Part shown: piece after piece, positions 10,201-22,124 of the stretch
Position numbering within the stretch: position 1 is the first letter of the stretch
Layout: the number at the start of each line of letters is the position of its first letter
The notes under the pieces: model-generated
What the model was told of the DNA's origin: nothing
What the model saw: the letters and a program-made list of their open reading frames with translations, nothing else
Databases searched by the model: none
Position numbers and translations under genes: made by a program
From: Emydura subglobosa
Taxonomy: Eukaryota; Chordata; Testudines; Chelidae
Direction: 5' to 3'
Length of the DNA: 64,000 nt
NCBI GenBank assembly: GCA_007922225.1
Contig: ML679961.1
Span: forward strand, 79,908,798-79,972,797

Positions 10201-12144
10201 ATCATACCCACGAACCCGTTTTAGAGCTGATCGCGGCCAAGCAGTGTTACGAGAACGGCGGGTTCAGCGGTACGTGGATATCACACAGCTATTGTCTTTT
10301 ACCCGCAATGGCAAGAAAATAAACCAATGACAAATTCTAATTTGTTTGAATTAACCAGAAAAAAAAAATCGCAAACGCCTGAGCGTAATATTCGGCGGTA
10401 AACTATCACACGGGGAAAGGGTCGTGGAATACAGAAACCGCCACCAGCTTGAAGGCACTCTTTTACACGGGCAGCGATCAAAGGAGACCGAGTTGTAGGC
10501 CGAGTCAGCCGTTTGCTCCATTCTATTGCTCGGTCTTTATTTGCTGCACACTTTCTTTCTGCAAGCACATAAACTCCCGGGGCTCTTTGTAACGCTCCCC
10601 GGCGCAGCTGGGAGCCAGGTACCCGTTTGGCTGGAGCCTGCCTGCGGCTGATTCAGAACGGAAGGGCTCGCTCCGTATACGCTGGACGCTTTGGCTTCTT
10701 GTTCTGAACAGCTATAGAGTAAAAATATACGTGGGGTTTATTTTGCCCGGGGGAGGGGAAGGTGGATGCTATAGATCTCTCGAGTTTAAGCTATTTAATG
10801 ATGCTTATCCACCTCGTTGAGAGCTTAAATGGAGACTGTTGCTGCGAAACTGTATTAAGACACCTAAGGCGTTCACCTTTAGAATTCAGCACAAGGAATA
10901 GTAACTGTTGGTTCGTTCAAAGCTTTTCTAGATCCCCCTTTTCCTTGAAAATCCTTCTATTGTGCCAATCAAGCAGATGGTTTGCAGGAAATATAGCTTG
11001 GCCCCGGTGACCGAAACTAATTTTAATTAGCTTTCCAAGCCTGGCACGTTTGTTTTGCTCTTACAAAATAGCTAAAAAACAGCTGGCAAGGGTGAATTAA
11101 ACCCATTAAAGACACATTTATAAGAAATTATATTCACATAGGTTGCCTGAAACCCCCCCCCGCCCCTAAAAGGGGAGAGATGAGCGTATTGAAATGAAAA
11201 TGTCCCTGAACACACTGCCCTCCTTAACATCGCCTGAAAGTCTCAAAACATTTTACTAAATAGATTAACTTGACTATTGTTTTGCATCACATTTATCAGC
11301 TTCATTAAGTGAATAGCTGAACAAATATATTACGCATGCATGAAAAGCTCTTTTTGGGGCTGCCTTATTGTGTCCTCAGCCCTGACAGGTGGTTAACTGT
11401 GTTTCTTTCTCCCCCCCCCTCCCGCGTAAAGAAAGAGGGGATCTTGGATAGAGCGCACAACCCAGACTTGGCAGAGAGAGCCCTAGAGGAGAGAGCTACT
11501 TTCTTCTCCCCCACCATTCATTCTGGCCAACCCAGAGTGCACACATTCTGAAACGGAACCATATGATCTGATCATGTCAAAAGTAATTAACTTTAGTTTT
11601 GGCTTTGTGTTTTGCTTGCGCGTTACTAATACATTCCAAGCCTGTTTAATTTGCTTCTTCTTTCAACTTTTGATTATTTGATCTACTTCATCTGTTTCTC
11701 TTTTTCCTCACCTGTCCCTTTAGGGATTTAAAAAAAAATCTAGTGTGTTCCAGTCTTCTGTTTTCTCCACTGTTCTGTTTATTTAGTAAAAAACGAAATA
11801 GACAAAAAAGGGAGGGGAAATATTTCGGAGGATTCACAAATTGTTACATGGGATTTTCCCCTTTGCCTTATTTTATTGCTTTATTATTTATTTTATTGTG
11901 AGATCTGCGGATGAAACGAGACAGGAATTAGGAATTGTTTATTATTTGTAGTCCAGTAATCCTGAAAGCTGTCAACTTGTTAGCCATTCTACAAGAGTCA
12001 GGGTCTCTGCCCCCAAGAGTGTACAGTCTAACTAGACAACACATGCAAAGCGTGGGAGAACGGGATAGAATAAAAGCAAAGGGAGCAAAGTGATGGGCTG
12101 CAAAAAACTTCATGTTGCTCATTTTTTTCTTGTGCTGCGTTTAA

Positions 12145-12145
<1 letters not shown>
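7291..12145. promoter_or_regulatory. Repeat-poor DBX1 upstream region (candidate regulatory domain)
   Basis: Nearly 5 kb directly upstream of DBX1 in which I recognise no LINE, SINE or DNA transposon and no convincing ORF. AT-rich patches with homeodomain-type TAAT cores (for example TTAATTAG near 11022) alternate with a CpG-retaining stretch at about 9830-10750. Repeat exclusion around a developmental transcription factor is usual for regulatory domains. No specific enhancer can be named without cross-species alignment. Confidence 0.5.

Positions 12146-12192
<47 letters not shown>
12146..12192. repeat. Compound (GT)n(GA)n microsatellite
   Basis: A perfect GT run at about 12146-12167 passes directly into a perfect GA run to 12192. 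An ORF that runs through it reads RERERERE and is an artefact. Confidence 0.98.
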
Positions 12193-15100
12193 AATTATTT
12201 TATTTTCCTAAGGGAGTTTCTAAAAACAAACAAACAAGAAAAAAAAAACCCTTAATCTCAACGTGTCTCACAAATCGGATCCCCTCCACCTCCTGTAAAA
12301 CTACCCCAAAGAGACAACCCTTTAGTTGCACTGCTGGCAAGTTTCTTGTAAAGCTTTTATCCCGCCTCACAGTAGCCTGCTGCAATCTCTAGAGCGGGGG
12401 GTAAGGCTTGCCAGCAAAGTACCAGGACTTTCCCTGAGGAAGGAGTCGAGAAGCCAGCTGCTGCGTCTCTAAAAGCCACGTTTTTCGTCCCCACTCGCTA
12501 GGTTACAGCACGAAAGAAAAACTTCCCTTTGCAGCTGTATCGCTGAGGGTGTGCTGGCCCTGACCGCAGAAGCACACAGAACTGGGGAATGACGATCTCC
12601 CTCCTTTCCTCTGTAGAGAGCCTGGGGATTCAGAGTAATGAACTTTCAGCTTGGTTTAAGGCATTTATTTGCAAGCAACTTTGCGAAGGTTGGGATGTCG
12701 AGGATGCGAGAGGGCCATGGGCGACCTTGGGTAGCTGAGCGTGGGGCGTCTCCGCCTTTGGATTCCTAAATGTGAACAGTCATCAAGTGAGAAATATGAA
12801 GTGATGCTTGCTCTGCTTGCTCGCCCCTTTCGTAGTTCAATTCCGCCTTCAAAGCCGGGCTACTGATTTTCTGTCCTTGATTGCCTCTGGTAAAGAGGAG
12901 GACTAAGGTGAGGTTAGTGACAGAGCCTAGGGTAGTAAAGGGACGGGGGGGTGGAAAATAGACCACTTTTGTCCAGGGGATGATAGGATGAAAACTATTC
13001 ATTGTCTCTGTCTCCCTCCACTCCCCCTTAGATGATTTCTGTCACTGGACCAGGGGCTGCTGTCAGCTGCTGGAGGAGCGCATGGAAAGTTTAGTCTTGC
13101 AGCTCGGAAGGAGAGCTGAACCTGCTGCTTTGCGAAGAAAAGCCCACTCGGGGTTAAAGCTAGGACGCCCGCTCCCCGCCTCCCTCCAGCCCCCATTTTA
13201 CCCAAGGAAAACGAAAAGTGAGCCCATGACCCCTTCAAACGCCTTGACTTTGACCTTTACAACTATACCCAGCATGCCCCTGCTTTGAGCCTGACACCTC
13301 GGTGAGCAGAAGAATGCGAGTAAGGATGGTTGGGGGACTCCGTACCAAATTCAATCTCTCGGAGAGATCCCCGGACACCCCAGAGTTCTGCAGAAGAGAG
13401 CTCTAGATAGATGGTGCTGAGAACACTAGTTCTGCTGAAACACTTGTCTACAGCCAAAGAGGAAAGGTTGCCTTGGCATCCAAAAGCAATTCTACTGCGG
13501 TAGTGGGTGATCAGGAAGGTGGCTGAAGAGAAGCCAAAGAAGGGGCTTTATTCTCCTTTAGCTGTGGGGACACACACAATACTCTGTGTGAGCCATTGGT
13601 AAACCAGATCTCGTTTAGGGGGCTTTCAGGGTGCCAGATGGTAGGGTGTACGCTAGGGTAGTTTGTGGGACCAGGCTTTTACCTGTATGTTAGATCCTCT
13701 GCTCTTAAGCCGAGGAAGTACGCCTTGGGGAAGTACTTTGTTCTACACAGCGAAGAAGTTTTTAGCACGAAATCGTCCCTGGCGTACAACCATTAATTTC
13801 GGCGGAGGTATAGTACAGCAGGGATAAATGCGGAGTGGCACCAGGTGTTCTGGGAATTGGGGTATCTTCTTCAAAACATACCCTCCCCGCACCAAAAGCA
13901 CAGTATTAAGAATCTGGAGAGAGTCTTGATTGTGTGAGATGGTCAATTACCACTTTAAATCACTAAACCTGTCCCAGCAGATACCAAAAGCTTCCAAGGG
14001 GAGAAAAATAAGAAATTCAACCACAGAGTAACTTTTCACTTGCTGGAAACTTTGATTCTCCTTCCCCCATGCTGAAATCTTTCAAATAGAAGAGGGCTAT
14101 CTTAATAAGATAGGAGAAAAAAAGAAAGCAGTTGGAGTTCAGCGGTTACATTGCCAGAAGCATTACACTGGTCAATTTCAGATGAGGAAACACAGTAAGT
14201 TGATACGGAGTTCAACGGTTCAATTTCACGTTCCTCACAAAGTTATCCTTGTATCCGTAGGCAGCTGGCAGATACTAGTCACCTTAACCCAGTTATAAGA
14301 AAAGCTCTGGCATCTTCAGAGATGTGACGTTAGCAAGATAGAGACTACGATGCTAAACCTTCAAAAACAGAGAGCTGTCTATTAATACTGAGGTGAGCTA
14401 AATAACAGGTTATTAACTAGCACACATGGAAATCATTTATGAGGATGATCTGTTTGACGAGGCGGGCTTGCAGCTGATGATGCATTGTTCTCCAGTGCCA
14501 GCATTTGGAGAGTCTGAGCAGAATTTTGGGGTTGGATCCTTTGAGCCACATGAATCCACAACCCTGCAAGCGAGACAAAAGCTAAAATCTGTGTGTGTGT
14601 GTGCGAGCGTGACATAGAGGTAATGGAGAGCTAATCTTATGCTCCCGTCTTCACAATCGTTTCTGAAAAGTGAAAATACTGGCATGATCAGAAATAAAAG
14701 AATCATAGCACTGTATTTCCGTTTGTTTGTCTGTCTGTTTTTCTTTGTCAGATGAGGTGCTTCATAGGAGAAAAGAAATTGTGCATAAATAATCACGGCG
14801 TTGTGGGGAGTGAATGCCTTTAGATTCCTCCATAGCAGGATAGCTTCTTCAGATTTCCCAAGTTGAAACATATGGATCTGGAGTTTTGGTTGATGTAAGA
14901 TGGACTCAGATCCAATGGTTTTTAGAAACCTCTTTGTACCTGAACTCAACTTTGTTTAGGATACATTGTTTTCAAAACAGAGCTTAAAAGAGAAGCATTT
15001 AGGGACATCTTCAATTTGCAGATATTAAAGTTGGGGAATGTATGATTTTGTCTTTCCAAGCCTTGCTTTGGTTACAGTATAATTTTTCCCATTGTTCAGA

Positions 15101-15212
15101 GCTTGGGATCTCTGTTGTTTTTATCATCAAGCAAGTGTGAACCAGATTCTAATCTCAGTTACATTGATGTAAATTAACTCCATTAAAGTAAGGAAAGAAA
15201 CTGAGATTGGAA
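12193..15212. other. Unique intergenic sequence
   Basis: No gene and no recognised transposon. There is a short GT run near 14590, and a CpG-containing patch around 13000-13200. The last part (15130-15212) contains a fragment of an old dispersed repeat with wording close to ATTGATGTAAATTAACTCCATT. The first confident interspersed repeat starts at 15213. Confidence 0.6.
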
Positions 15213-15831
15213 TAAGAACATAAGGCCTTATTGGGTCAGACCAATGGGTCCATCTAGCTCAGTAGCCTGTCTTCTCACAGTGGCCAGTGCCAGATGCTTC
15301 AGCCGGAATGAACAGAACAGGACAATTATCTAGTGAGCCATTCCCTGTCATCCAGTCCCAGAGGTTTAGGGACACGCAGAGAATGGAGTTGCATCCATGA
15401 CTATCTTGGCTAATAGTCATTGATAGATCTAGTCTCCATGAATTTATCTAATTCTTTTTTGAACACAGTTATACTTTTAGCCTTCACAACATCCCCTGAC
15501 AACAAGTTGCACAGGCTGACTGTGCACTGTGTGAAGAAGTACTTCCTTTTATTTGTTTTAAACCTGCTGCCTGTTACTTTCATTGGGTGACCACCAGTTC
15601 TTGTGGTATGTGAAAGAGTAAATTACACTTACTTTCTACACACCATTCACAATTTTATAGACCTCTATTGTATCCTGTCTTAGTCGTCTCTTTCCAAGAT
15701 GATACGTCCTAGACTTTTTAATCTCCCCTCATACAGAAGCTGTTCCATACCTCAATCATTTTCATTGCTCTTCTCTGTACCTTTCCCAATTCTAATATCT
15801 CTTTTGTGAGATGGGGTGACCAGAACTGCAT

Positions 15832-16928
15832 TCAGTATTGAAGGTGTGGGTGTACCAGAGGTTTATATAGTGGCATTATGATACTTTCTGTTTTATTATC
15901 TATCCTTTTTCCTAACATTCTGTCAGCTTTTTTGAGTGCTGCTGCACACTGCGTGGATGTTTCCAGCAAACTCTCCACAATGACTTTAAGCTCTCTTTCT
16001 TGAGTGGTAACAGCCAATTTAGCTCCGTCATTTTGTATGTATAGTTGGGATTATGTTGTCCAATGTGCATTACTTTGCATTTATCAACACTGAATTTCAT
16101 CTGCCAGTTTGTTGCCCTGTCATCCAGTTTTGTGAGATTCCTTTGTAACTCTTCACAGTTAGCTTTGGACTTAACTATCTTGAGTAATTTTGTATCACTT
16201 GCAAACTTCACCACCTCTCTGTTCACCCCCTTTTTCTAGATCATTTATGAATATGTTGAACAATACAGGTCCCAGTACAGATCTTTGGGGGGATCCCTCT
16301 ATTTACCTCTCTTCACTGTGAAAACTGACCATTTATGGCTACCCTTTGTTTCCTATCTTTTAACCAGTTTCTGACTGATGTAATGACCTTCTTTCTTATC
16401 CAATGACTGCTTACTTTGCTTAAGGATCTTTGGTGTGGGACCTTGTGAAAGGCTTTCTGAAAGTCCAAGTACACTATATCCACTCGGTCACTCTTGTCCA
16501 CGTGTTTGCTGATCCCCCTCAAAAAATTCTAGTAGATTGGTAAGGCATTATTTCCCTTTACAAAAGCTGTGTTGACTTTCCCCAACGTATTGTTTTCATA
16601 CAATAATGATAATTCTGTTCTGATAATTCTGTTCTTTACTATAGTTTTAACCCATTTGTCTAGTACTGACGTTTGGCTTACTAGCCTGTAATTGTCAGGA
16701 TCACCTCTGGAGCCTTTTTGTTTTTTTAAATGGCGTTACATTCGGTACCCTCCAGTCATCTGGTGCAGAGGCTAATTTAAGTGCTAGGTTACATAGCATA
16801 GTTAGTAGTTCTTCAATTTTATATCTGAGTTCCTTCAGAATTCTTGGGTGAATACCATCTGGGCCTGGTGGCTTATTACTGTTTAATTTATTAATTTGTT
16901 CCAAAATCTCCTCCTCCTCCTCTGACAC
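15832..16928 (-). pseudogene. CR1 ORF2 reverse transcriptase remnants (copy A)
   Basis: Successive minus-strand fragments belong to a CR1 RT. At 16928-16701 is the N-terminal part with NKPPGPDGIHPRILKEL. At 16522-16313 is motif A with VYLDFQKAFHKVPH. At 16226-15912 is the motif C region, where the usual F-A-D-D reads FASD, followed by CKVMHIG. At 16017-15832 is the C-terminal segment. Stops and frameshifts separate them, so the enzyme is dead. CR1 RT normally copies its own RNA at a nicked target. Confidence 0.9.
16610..16637. repeat. 14-bp tandem duplication inside CR1 copy A
   Basis: The phrase TGATAATTCTGTTC occurs twice in a row, directly before TTTACTATAG. Copy E has it only once at the homologous place (near 63209), so it is a local duplication in copy A. 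Confidence 0.8.
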
Positions 16929-17553
16929 CTCAATCTAGGATAGTTTCTCAGAAACGTCACCTAAGAAGAATGGCTGAGGCATGGGAATTTCCCTCACATT
17001 CTCTGCTGTGAAGGCCAATGCAAAAAATTTCATTCAGCTTCTCCCCAGTGGTCTTGTATTCCTTGAGTGTTCCTTTAGCGCCTTGATCATCCAGTGGCCC
17101 CGCTGATAATTTGGTAGGCTTCTTGCTTCTGATATACTGAAAAAATTTTTTTTGCTAGTTTTTGTGTCTTTAGCTAGCTGCTCATTCAATTATTTTTTCG
17201 CCTGCCTAATTATATTTTTACATTTGAGTTGTCAGAGTTTATGCTCTTTTCTATTTTCCTCAGTAGGATGTGACTTACAATTTTTAAAATATGCCTTTTT
17301 GCCTCTTACCAGCTCTTATATGCTATTGTTTAACTATGCTGTCTTTTTTTTTTGGCTCTCTTATTTTTTTTTTAATCTGAGGTATGCATAGAGTTGGTGT
17401 TTTAAAAAAGTTTCCATGTAGCTTGCAGTTATTTTACTTTTCTGTGACTATTCCTTTTAAGTACCAGTTACCAAGCCTCTTCATTTTTGTGTAGTTCCAC
17501 TTTTTGAAGTTAAATGTGTCTGTGATGGGTTTCTTTTTGTATTTTTCCCATAC

Positions 17554-17561
17554 AAGCATGT
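17554..17561. repeat. Target-site duplication, left copy (AAGCATGT)
   Basis: Identical to 18388-18395 on the other side of the nested element. The ninth base (T) also matches, so the exact boundary can shift by one. Confidence 0.85.
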
Positions 17562-18387
17562 TGTGAGGCAGAGTGGCCTCGCTCCAAGCTTAACAGGGTG
17601 GGACCACTACACTCCCCCTGGTGGGTGGAGCCAAGCCAATCCTGCCCCCCTATGCCAGAAGTAGAGGGGTGGGACAGGAAGTATAAGAGGCAGGCCCTTC
17701 AGCTTAGCTAGGTCAGTTGGGAGGGAGCCAACAAAGGAGGTAGATGTCTCTAACCTGCTGTGGGACTCTGGTTCCACTACTCAGCTATGTAGTGCCCTGA
17801 CCCCCTGAGGAGAGCGACTGAGGAGAGGAGCTGCTGGGACTGCCATCCATTGTTTACCTGGAGGAGACTGAGGGTTCACAGATGATGGCGCTCTGCCAAT
17901 AGACTGTGGTAGGAAGTAGCTCAGGGAAACAAGACATTAGTCTGGTTGTGCTGTTGCAATACAAGTTAGTGTGTTTTGGTAAGGGTGCCGCTGACCCAGT
18001 AGTGAGATATGCCACTGTTAGAGCCCTGGGCTGGGACCCAGTGAAGTAGGGTAGGTCCAGATCCCCCTGCTTCTGACCCCACTTCTGGGGTGATGGCCAA
18101 CTCACTCTAGGTTTGAAGACCTGTGCCTGACTGTGTTTGCTGTTTACCCTAGCCCAAAAGGTGAGCTAAAGACTGCTCCCTGCTCTGTCCCACCCAGAGG
18201 ATCCGAGCCCCAGACTGTGTAAATTGCTGTCTACCCTGCCAGGAGGGTGGGCTGTAGATTGAGTGGTGCTTGGCCCTGCCCAGGGCCACAGCCCTAGCCT
18301 AATAATTGACTGTTTTGTGAGCGATGTAGTGAGGCAGAGTGGCTTCCCTCCAAGATTGATAGGGAGGAATGACCACGCGCCACTACA
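17562..18387. mobile_element. LTR-like element with 8-bp target duplication, nested in CR1
   Basis: The element starts TGTGAGGCAG and ends CCACTACA (TG...CA). It is flanked by AAGCATGT at 17554-17561 and 18388-18395, and the CR1 sequence resumes exactly after the second copy. It contains a TATA-like GTATAAGAGG near 17680, as in LTR promoters. Odd points: the first ~55 bp recur in diverged form at the right end (from about 18330), there are internal ~84-95 bp repeats, and an 8-bp duplication is longer than the 4-6 bp usual for LTR elements. It could be a solo LTR, a terminal-repeat miniature retroelement, or a non-autonomous DNA element. No coding region is seen. Confidence 0.75.
18129..18330. 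repeat. Internal ~84-95 bp repeats of the nested element
   Basis: Units begin GACTGTGTTTGCTGTTTACC at 18129 and GACTGTGTAAATTGCTGTCT at 18213, and a partial third begins GACTGTTTTGTGAGC at 18308. Units are diverged and vary in length. Confidence 0.65.
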
Positions 18388-18395
18388 AAGCATGT
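18388..18395. repeat. Target-site duplication, right copy (AAGCATGT)
   Basis: Right-hand partner of 17554-17561. After it, CR1 ORF2 sequence continues. Confidence 0.85.
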
Positions 18396-18709
18396 TAAAT
18401 TCAATTCCATTATGTTCATTATTACTGAGCGGTTCAGCTATGTTCACCTCTCTGTCCCAGTGGCACCGACCCACTGTATAAAAAGTGCCTTTTTATCAAA
18501 TGACTCTGCTTCCAAAGTGCTGAGGACACAAATAGAAGAATAGGAAACCCTATCATGGGCCATCATTTTGACTATCTATCCTCATGATTGACTGAAGATA
18601 AGGGAAGAGTCTCCTATATAGCCAAGAAGTGGAGGAAGAATACTCCTGAAATGGGAATTCCCAAGAACAGAAAAGAGAGTTGGAAACTGTGTATAATATT
18701 CTAGTAAAG

Positions 18710-18919
18710 CAGGGGCGTAGCTACGGGTGGGCCTGGGTGGTCAGGGCCCACCCAAGCTCAGCTTAAACTACCTGCCCAACTGAAGCTTTCTCAGCCAGTG
18801 GCTTCCTGAAGTTCCTGCTTCCGGTCACGTGACTTGAAGCAGGAAGTTCAGGTTTTTTGGCCAGCCCACCTATGTCAGCCAGAGGCCCTGCCGGAAGATA
18901 AGGTCTGGCTACGCCTCTG
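18710..18919. mobile_element. hAT-type MITE, 210 bp
   Basis: Terminal inverted repeats CAGGGGCGTAGCTACG and GGCTACGCCTCTG are typical of hAT ends. Exact 8-bp duplications TAGTAAAG flank it at 18702-18709 and 18920-18927. There is no ORF, so it was mobilised in trans. The interior contains a smaller inverted motif around CTTCCTGAAGTTCCTGCTTC and GAAGCAGGAAGTTCAGG. Confidence 0.93.
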
Positions 18920-19124
18920 TAGTAAAGGATACAAATCTTCCCACGTTTACAACCTTCAACTCTGCTTGTTCATTAAGGACTTGATATTGCTCAAATTGAA
19001 GTAAGTGGTGAAAATTTTACTGATTTCAATGGATCAGGGTCAAGCTCTAAAATAATCTGAGTAGTGTTTGTCTATTCCCAGCACTTTGTTGTAGGTATTT
19101 TGATACTGAAGAGGAAATATCAAA

Positions 19125-19220
19125 TGTGTTTGTACAAACACCTAGCATAATGCAGTCCTGGTCCATGAAAAGGGCTCCTAAGATCCATGGTAATACAAAT
19201 AATAATAATGGGGCTGAGGT
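19125..19220 (+). repeat. 3'-tail repeat of SINE/LINE type
   Basis: The sequence runs TTGTACAAACACCTAGCATAATG, then CTGGTCCATGAAAAGGGCTC, and ends in AATACAAATAATAATAA. The same tail recurs at about 35450, 36835, 49285, 50510 and 54030. It is a common tail type of old amniote SINE or LINE copies. Confidence 0.6.
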
Positions 19221-19959
19221 TTAGGTCTGGTTTTGGTAACTATCCAAAAAGTTTGGATGCTTACAATGTTTGAACTAGAATCGCTTCAGTCTGGAATTGG
19301 CTTTCTTTAAGATTTCTTTATATCCTGCTACTGCAAGAATAGTCTTTTTTGTGATATTTGAGCACTTCCAGTTCTGGTCATAGCTTGAATTCTGAGTCTT
19401 TTTTTCTTTCTTTTTGCCCTTAGTTAGATACAGATACTTATACTTAATGAAATGTAAGTTATCTGTTAACAAAAAACCTTCCAATAAACCCAAATAAAAA
19501 ACTCTTGTACATTTCATGAGTATTGATCACTTTCTGTGGCCTAGATCATTCTTTCACTTAGAAATAACTATTTTGAAAGAGGGATTATCCTAACCCAAAC
19601 TATGCCACTAGGGTGGCTTCTTATTTTATATGTCTATTTTTGCATGAATGTTAGCTTTTTGGCAGTTCTGGTAATAAGTTAGGTTTTAGACATGATCTAA
19701 GAACATCAGAACTTGATGTTGATAAGGCCACATAGGCTTCCTGCCAGAAATGCACCTGACATAAATATATGGGAATGTGCTAGTAGTAAAATCAATACAA
19801 GCTGCTAAACCATTAAATGTGAAATGGCACCAGAATGATCATACTGACTGAAATAAACAGGTTACAGGATACAATAAGGATGGATTGTATAAAACTTCAT
19901 CGAATACTGCTACTGCTGTGCATTTTCAAACATGGCTTTTCATCCAACCACCATAAAAT

Positions 19960-20100
19960 GCTTTTACAAAAATGGGTAAGTATTAGCCCTGTTTTACAGA
20001 TGGAGACACAGAGAAGTTAAATGACATAATCACACAGTGAGTCAGTGACAGAGAAAGGAAAAGAACCCAGATCTGTCCTCTCATTGCCATCAGGGACCAC
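19960..20100 (-). mobile_element. CORE/MIR-type SINE remnant
   Basis: Plus-strand text CCTGTTTTACAGATGGAGAC, AGAAGTTAAATGACATAATC and AAGAACCCAGATCTG matches the reverse complement of the MIR core and its B-box side. It is diverged and truncated. Confidence 0.7.
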
Positions 20101-22124
20101 TAGACAACCTTCTGCGTCATGGTTTGTCAATTTCAGAAGTGTTTCCATAATGAATGGTCACATTATTCCTATGACATCTGGGCACTGCTTATGTGCCCTA
20201 TAAATTGCATTTTAAAATTGAAAAGGTCTTTCTTAAAGTTAGAGAGTCAGATCTCTCTTAGATCTTTCTTAGCTCCTCGTGCTAAAAGTTCTTTTGAGCT
20301 GCCAGAGTGGCAGCTCCGGTCTTAAAGGAGCTAATGAGGATTCCCCTTGATGTGGGGGAATCTTGGGCTGGCATAGAGCCAGCCAGCCCACCCGGACTCC
20401 ATCCCCGTGCAGGGAACATGTCAGGGCTGAATACTAATAGGATGGGGGTTTCTGGACTGGGAAGTGAATGTGATGGGGGCTGGAGAAGGCAGAGTGAGGA
20501 GCTCCACTAATCTCCAGCTGGAAGAATGATTCCTTAGGAATCAGTCTAGTCATCACAAGTGTATACAGCTCCCAGGATTGCGGCAGCTGGAAAGGTGGCT
20601 TTAGTGCCATTTTTTCTCCATGCCTCTCATCTACATGGAGTGTAAGCTTGGCACTGCTGAGGATTCTGCCTTACCTTTCTGTGTTACTTGCTTCTGGTCA
20701 CTGTTGTAGTGAAAGGGTCCCAGTTTGTCACACTGGCAGAAGGGGATTGTAATGTGCTTTGTTAACGAGCAAATAGTTTTTAAAATTGATTTCTTTTAAA
20801 AAAAAAAAATGTCCTTTCCCAATAATAATAACTGGCTTTCAATTATACCTGACGATAACTTTGTGAATGACGCCTGTGGCTGTATAATCTGATCTGTGAG
20901 GCGCGACATGGCGAATGAATGTTACCGAGGCGGATCACACTGCAGACTTGGCACAACGCTTGGCCCTTTTTTCAAGCACTTTTTTGCATCTGTCTTAAAG
21001 TGTTTACAACCTTTATTGATTGTTGCTCTCCATTCAGGTCTGTCCTTGGTGGTGTAGTAAAGTTCTCAATATTTATGCTTCATGATCTGAGATTCTCCTT
21101 AAGGGCTTTTTTGAAGCATATTTCAATAGCAAAATCACTACTGAAGTGGGGTGGGACCCGGTTAATCAAACATGTCACGTTTTAACATCAAGATGTCTGT
21201 GGGCAAGAGATTCAGAAATGCCAACTGCCATTAAAAACAGGGAATGGGATTCTGGGCTGTCTACACAGAGACAGTGAAGAACTAGCAGTCCAGGGGAAGC
21301 AGAGGTTAAAGTAGCTTTAAGCCACCTTTGCACCCTCCCAATTCGGGGCTGCTCAAGGAGCTAAAGTGGGCCCCTGGCATAAATTAGACAGTACTTGAGG
21401 CCTGTCTAAATTACAGCGGTCTGTCTCCACTGCTGCTCAGAATCTCCACAGTACTATATGCTGTGGGCCTGCTCCCAGAACACCTCTGGGACTTGTTTGG
21501 GGGTGGTCATTGGAAAACAGTCTGTGGCTGTATTCCTCAATTTGTGCCCCCAGGGAGACTCTCCATCAGCTGGATCTAGAGCTTTTAGAACTTCTTTATG
21601 CTGTTTCGGCCCTTTTACCAAAAGTAAAGGAGCTGGAACCAGGGTGCAAGTCTCACTCATTGGATTGAATCCTGCCACCATTGAAGTCAGTGGCAGTTTG
21701 GGGAATTTTTAATGGTAACAAAGTAAATGTTTTAAAATACGAAGCACAGTTAGAACAGGGATGAAAGAACCTTGTGATCTTTAAGAATGGTGCACTGGGC
21801 AAAATGGTCAGTAACAAAATTTATCCTTCTAGTAAATTAAACAAGGGACTAAAGTCTAATCTCAGTCACGCCAGTGTAAACCTGGAGTGATTCCAGATCA
21901 AACTGGTGTAACCGGAATTGAAATCCAGTCCGAGGGGAATATGTGTATCTGACAGCTCAAGCTCAGAGGCAGCCTCACTATTACTGAGCCTTGTTTAAAA
22001 CCCTAGTACAAACATTGGGAAGAATCTTGTTTTTGCTAGTGATGTTTTCTAAATCAGTTGCCATGCTTACATTGAAATGACAATTTTTGCAAATGACTGG
22101 ATAAGAATGATCTGTACTTACATA

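Larger units (their letters stand above)
15213..18470 (-). mobile_element. CR1 LINE, copy A (5'-truncated, interrupted)
   Basis: The 3' end on the left begins with the CR1 3' UTR signature, read on the plus strand as AAGGCCTTATTGGGTCAGAC and CAGTGGCCAGTGCCAGATGC. Going right are reverse transcriptase remnants and then upstream ORF2 sequence to about 18440-18470. An LTR-like insertion (17562-18387) with duplicated target splits the copy. Removing it restores continuous CR1 sequence. Copy A and copy E (61680-end) share the same 3' region and belong to the same subfamily. Confidence 0.93.

Noticed and set aside
12090..12392. A 100-codon ORF with alternating Arg-Glu
   Set aside because: It is the translation of the (GT)n(GA)n microsatellite.
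16045..17391. Plus-strand ORFs inside CR1 copy A
   Set aside because: They are antisense shadows of CR1 reverse transcriptase.
21255..21440. Possible MITE beginning GGGCTGTCTACACAGAG
   Set aside because: No matching inverted end or target duplication could be found.
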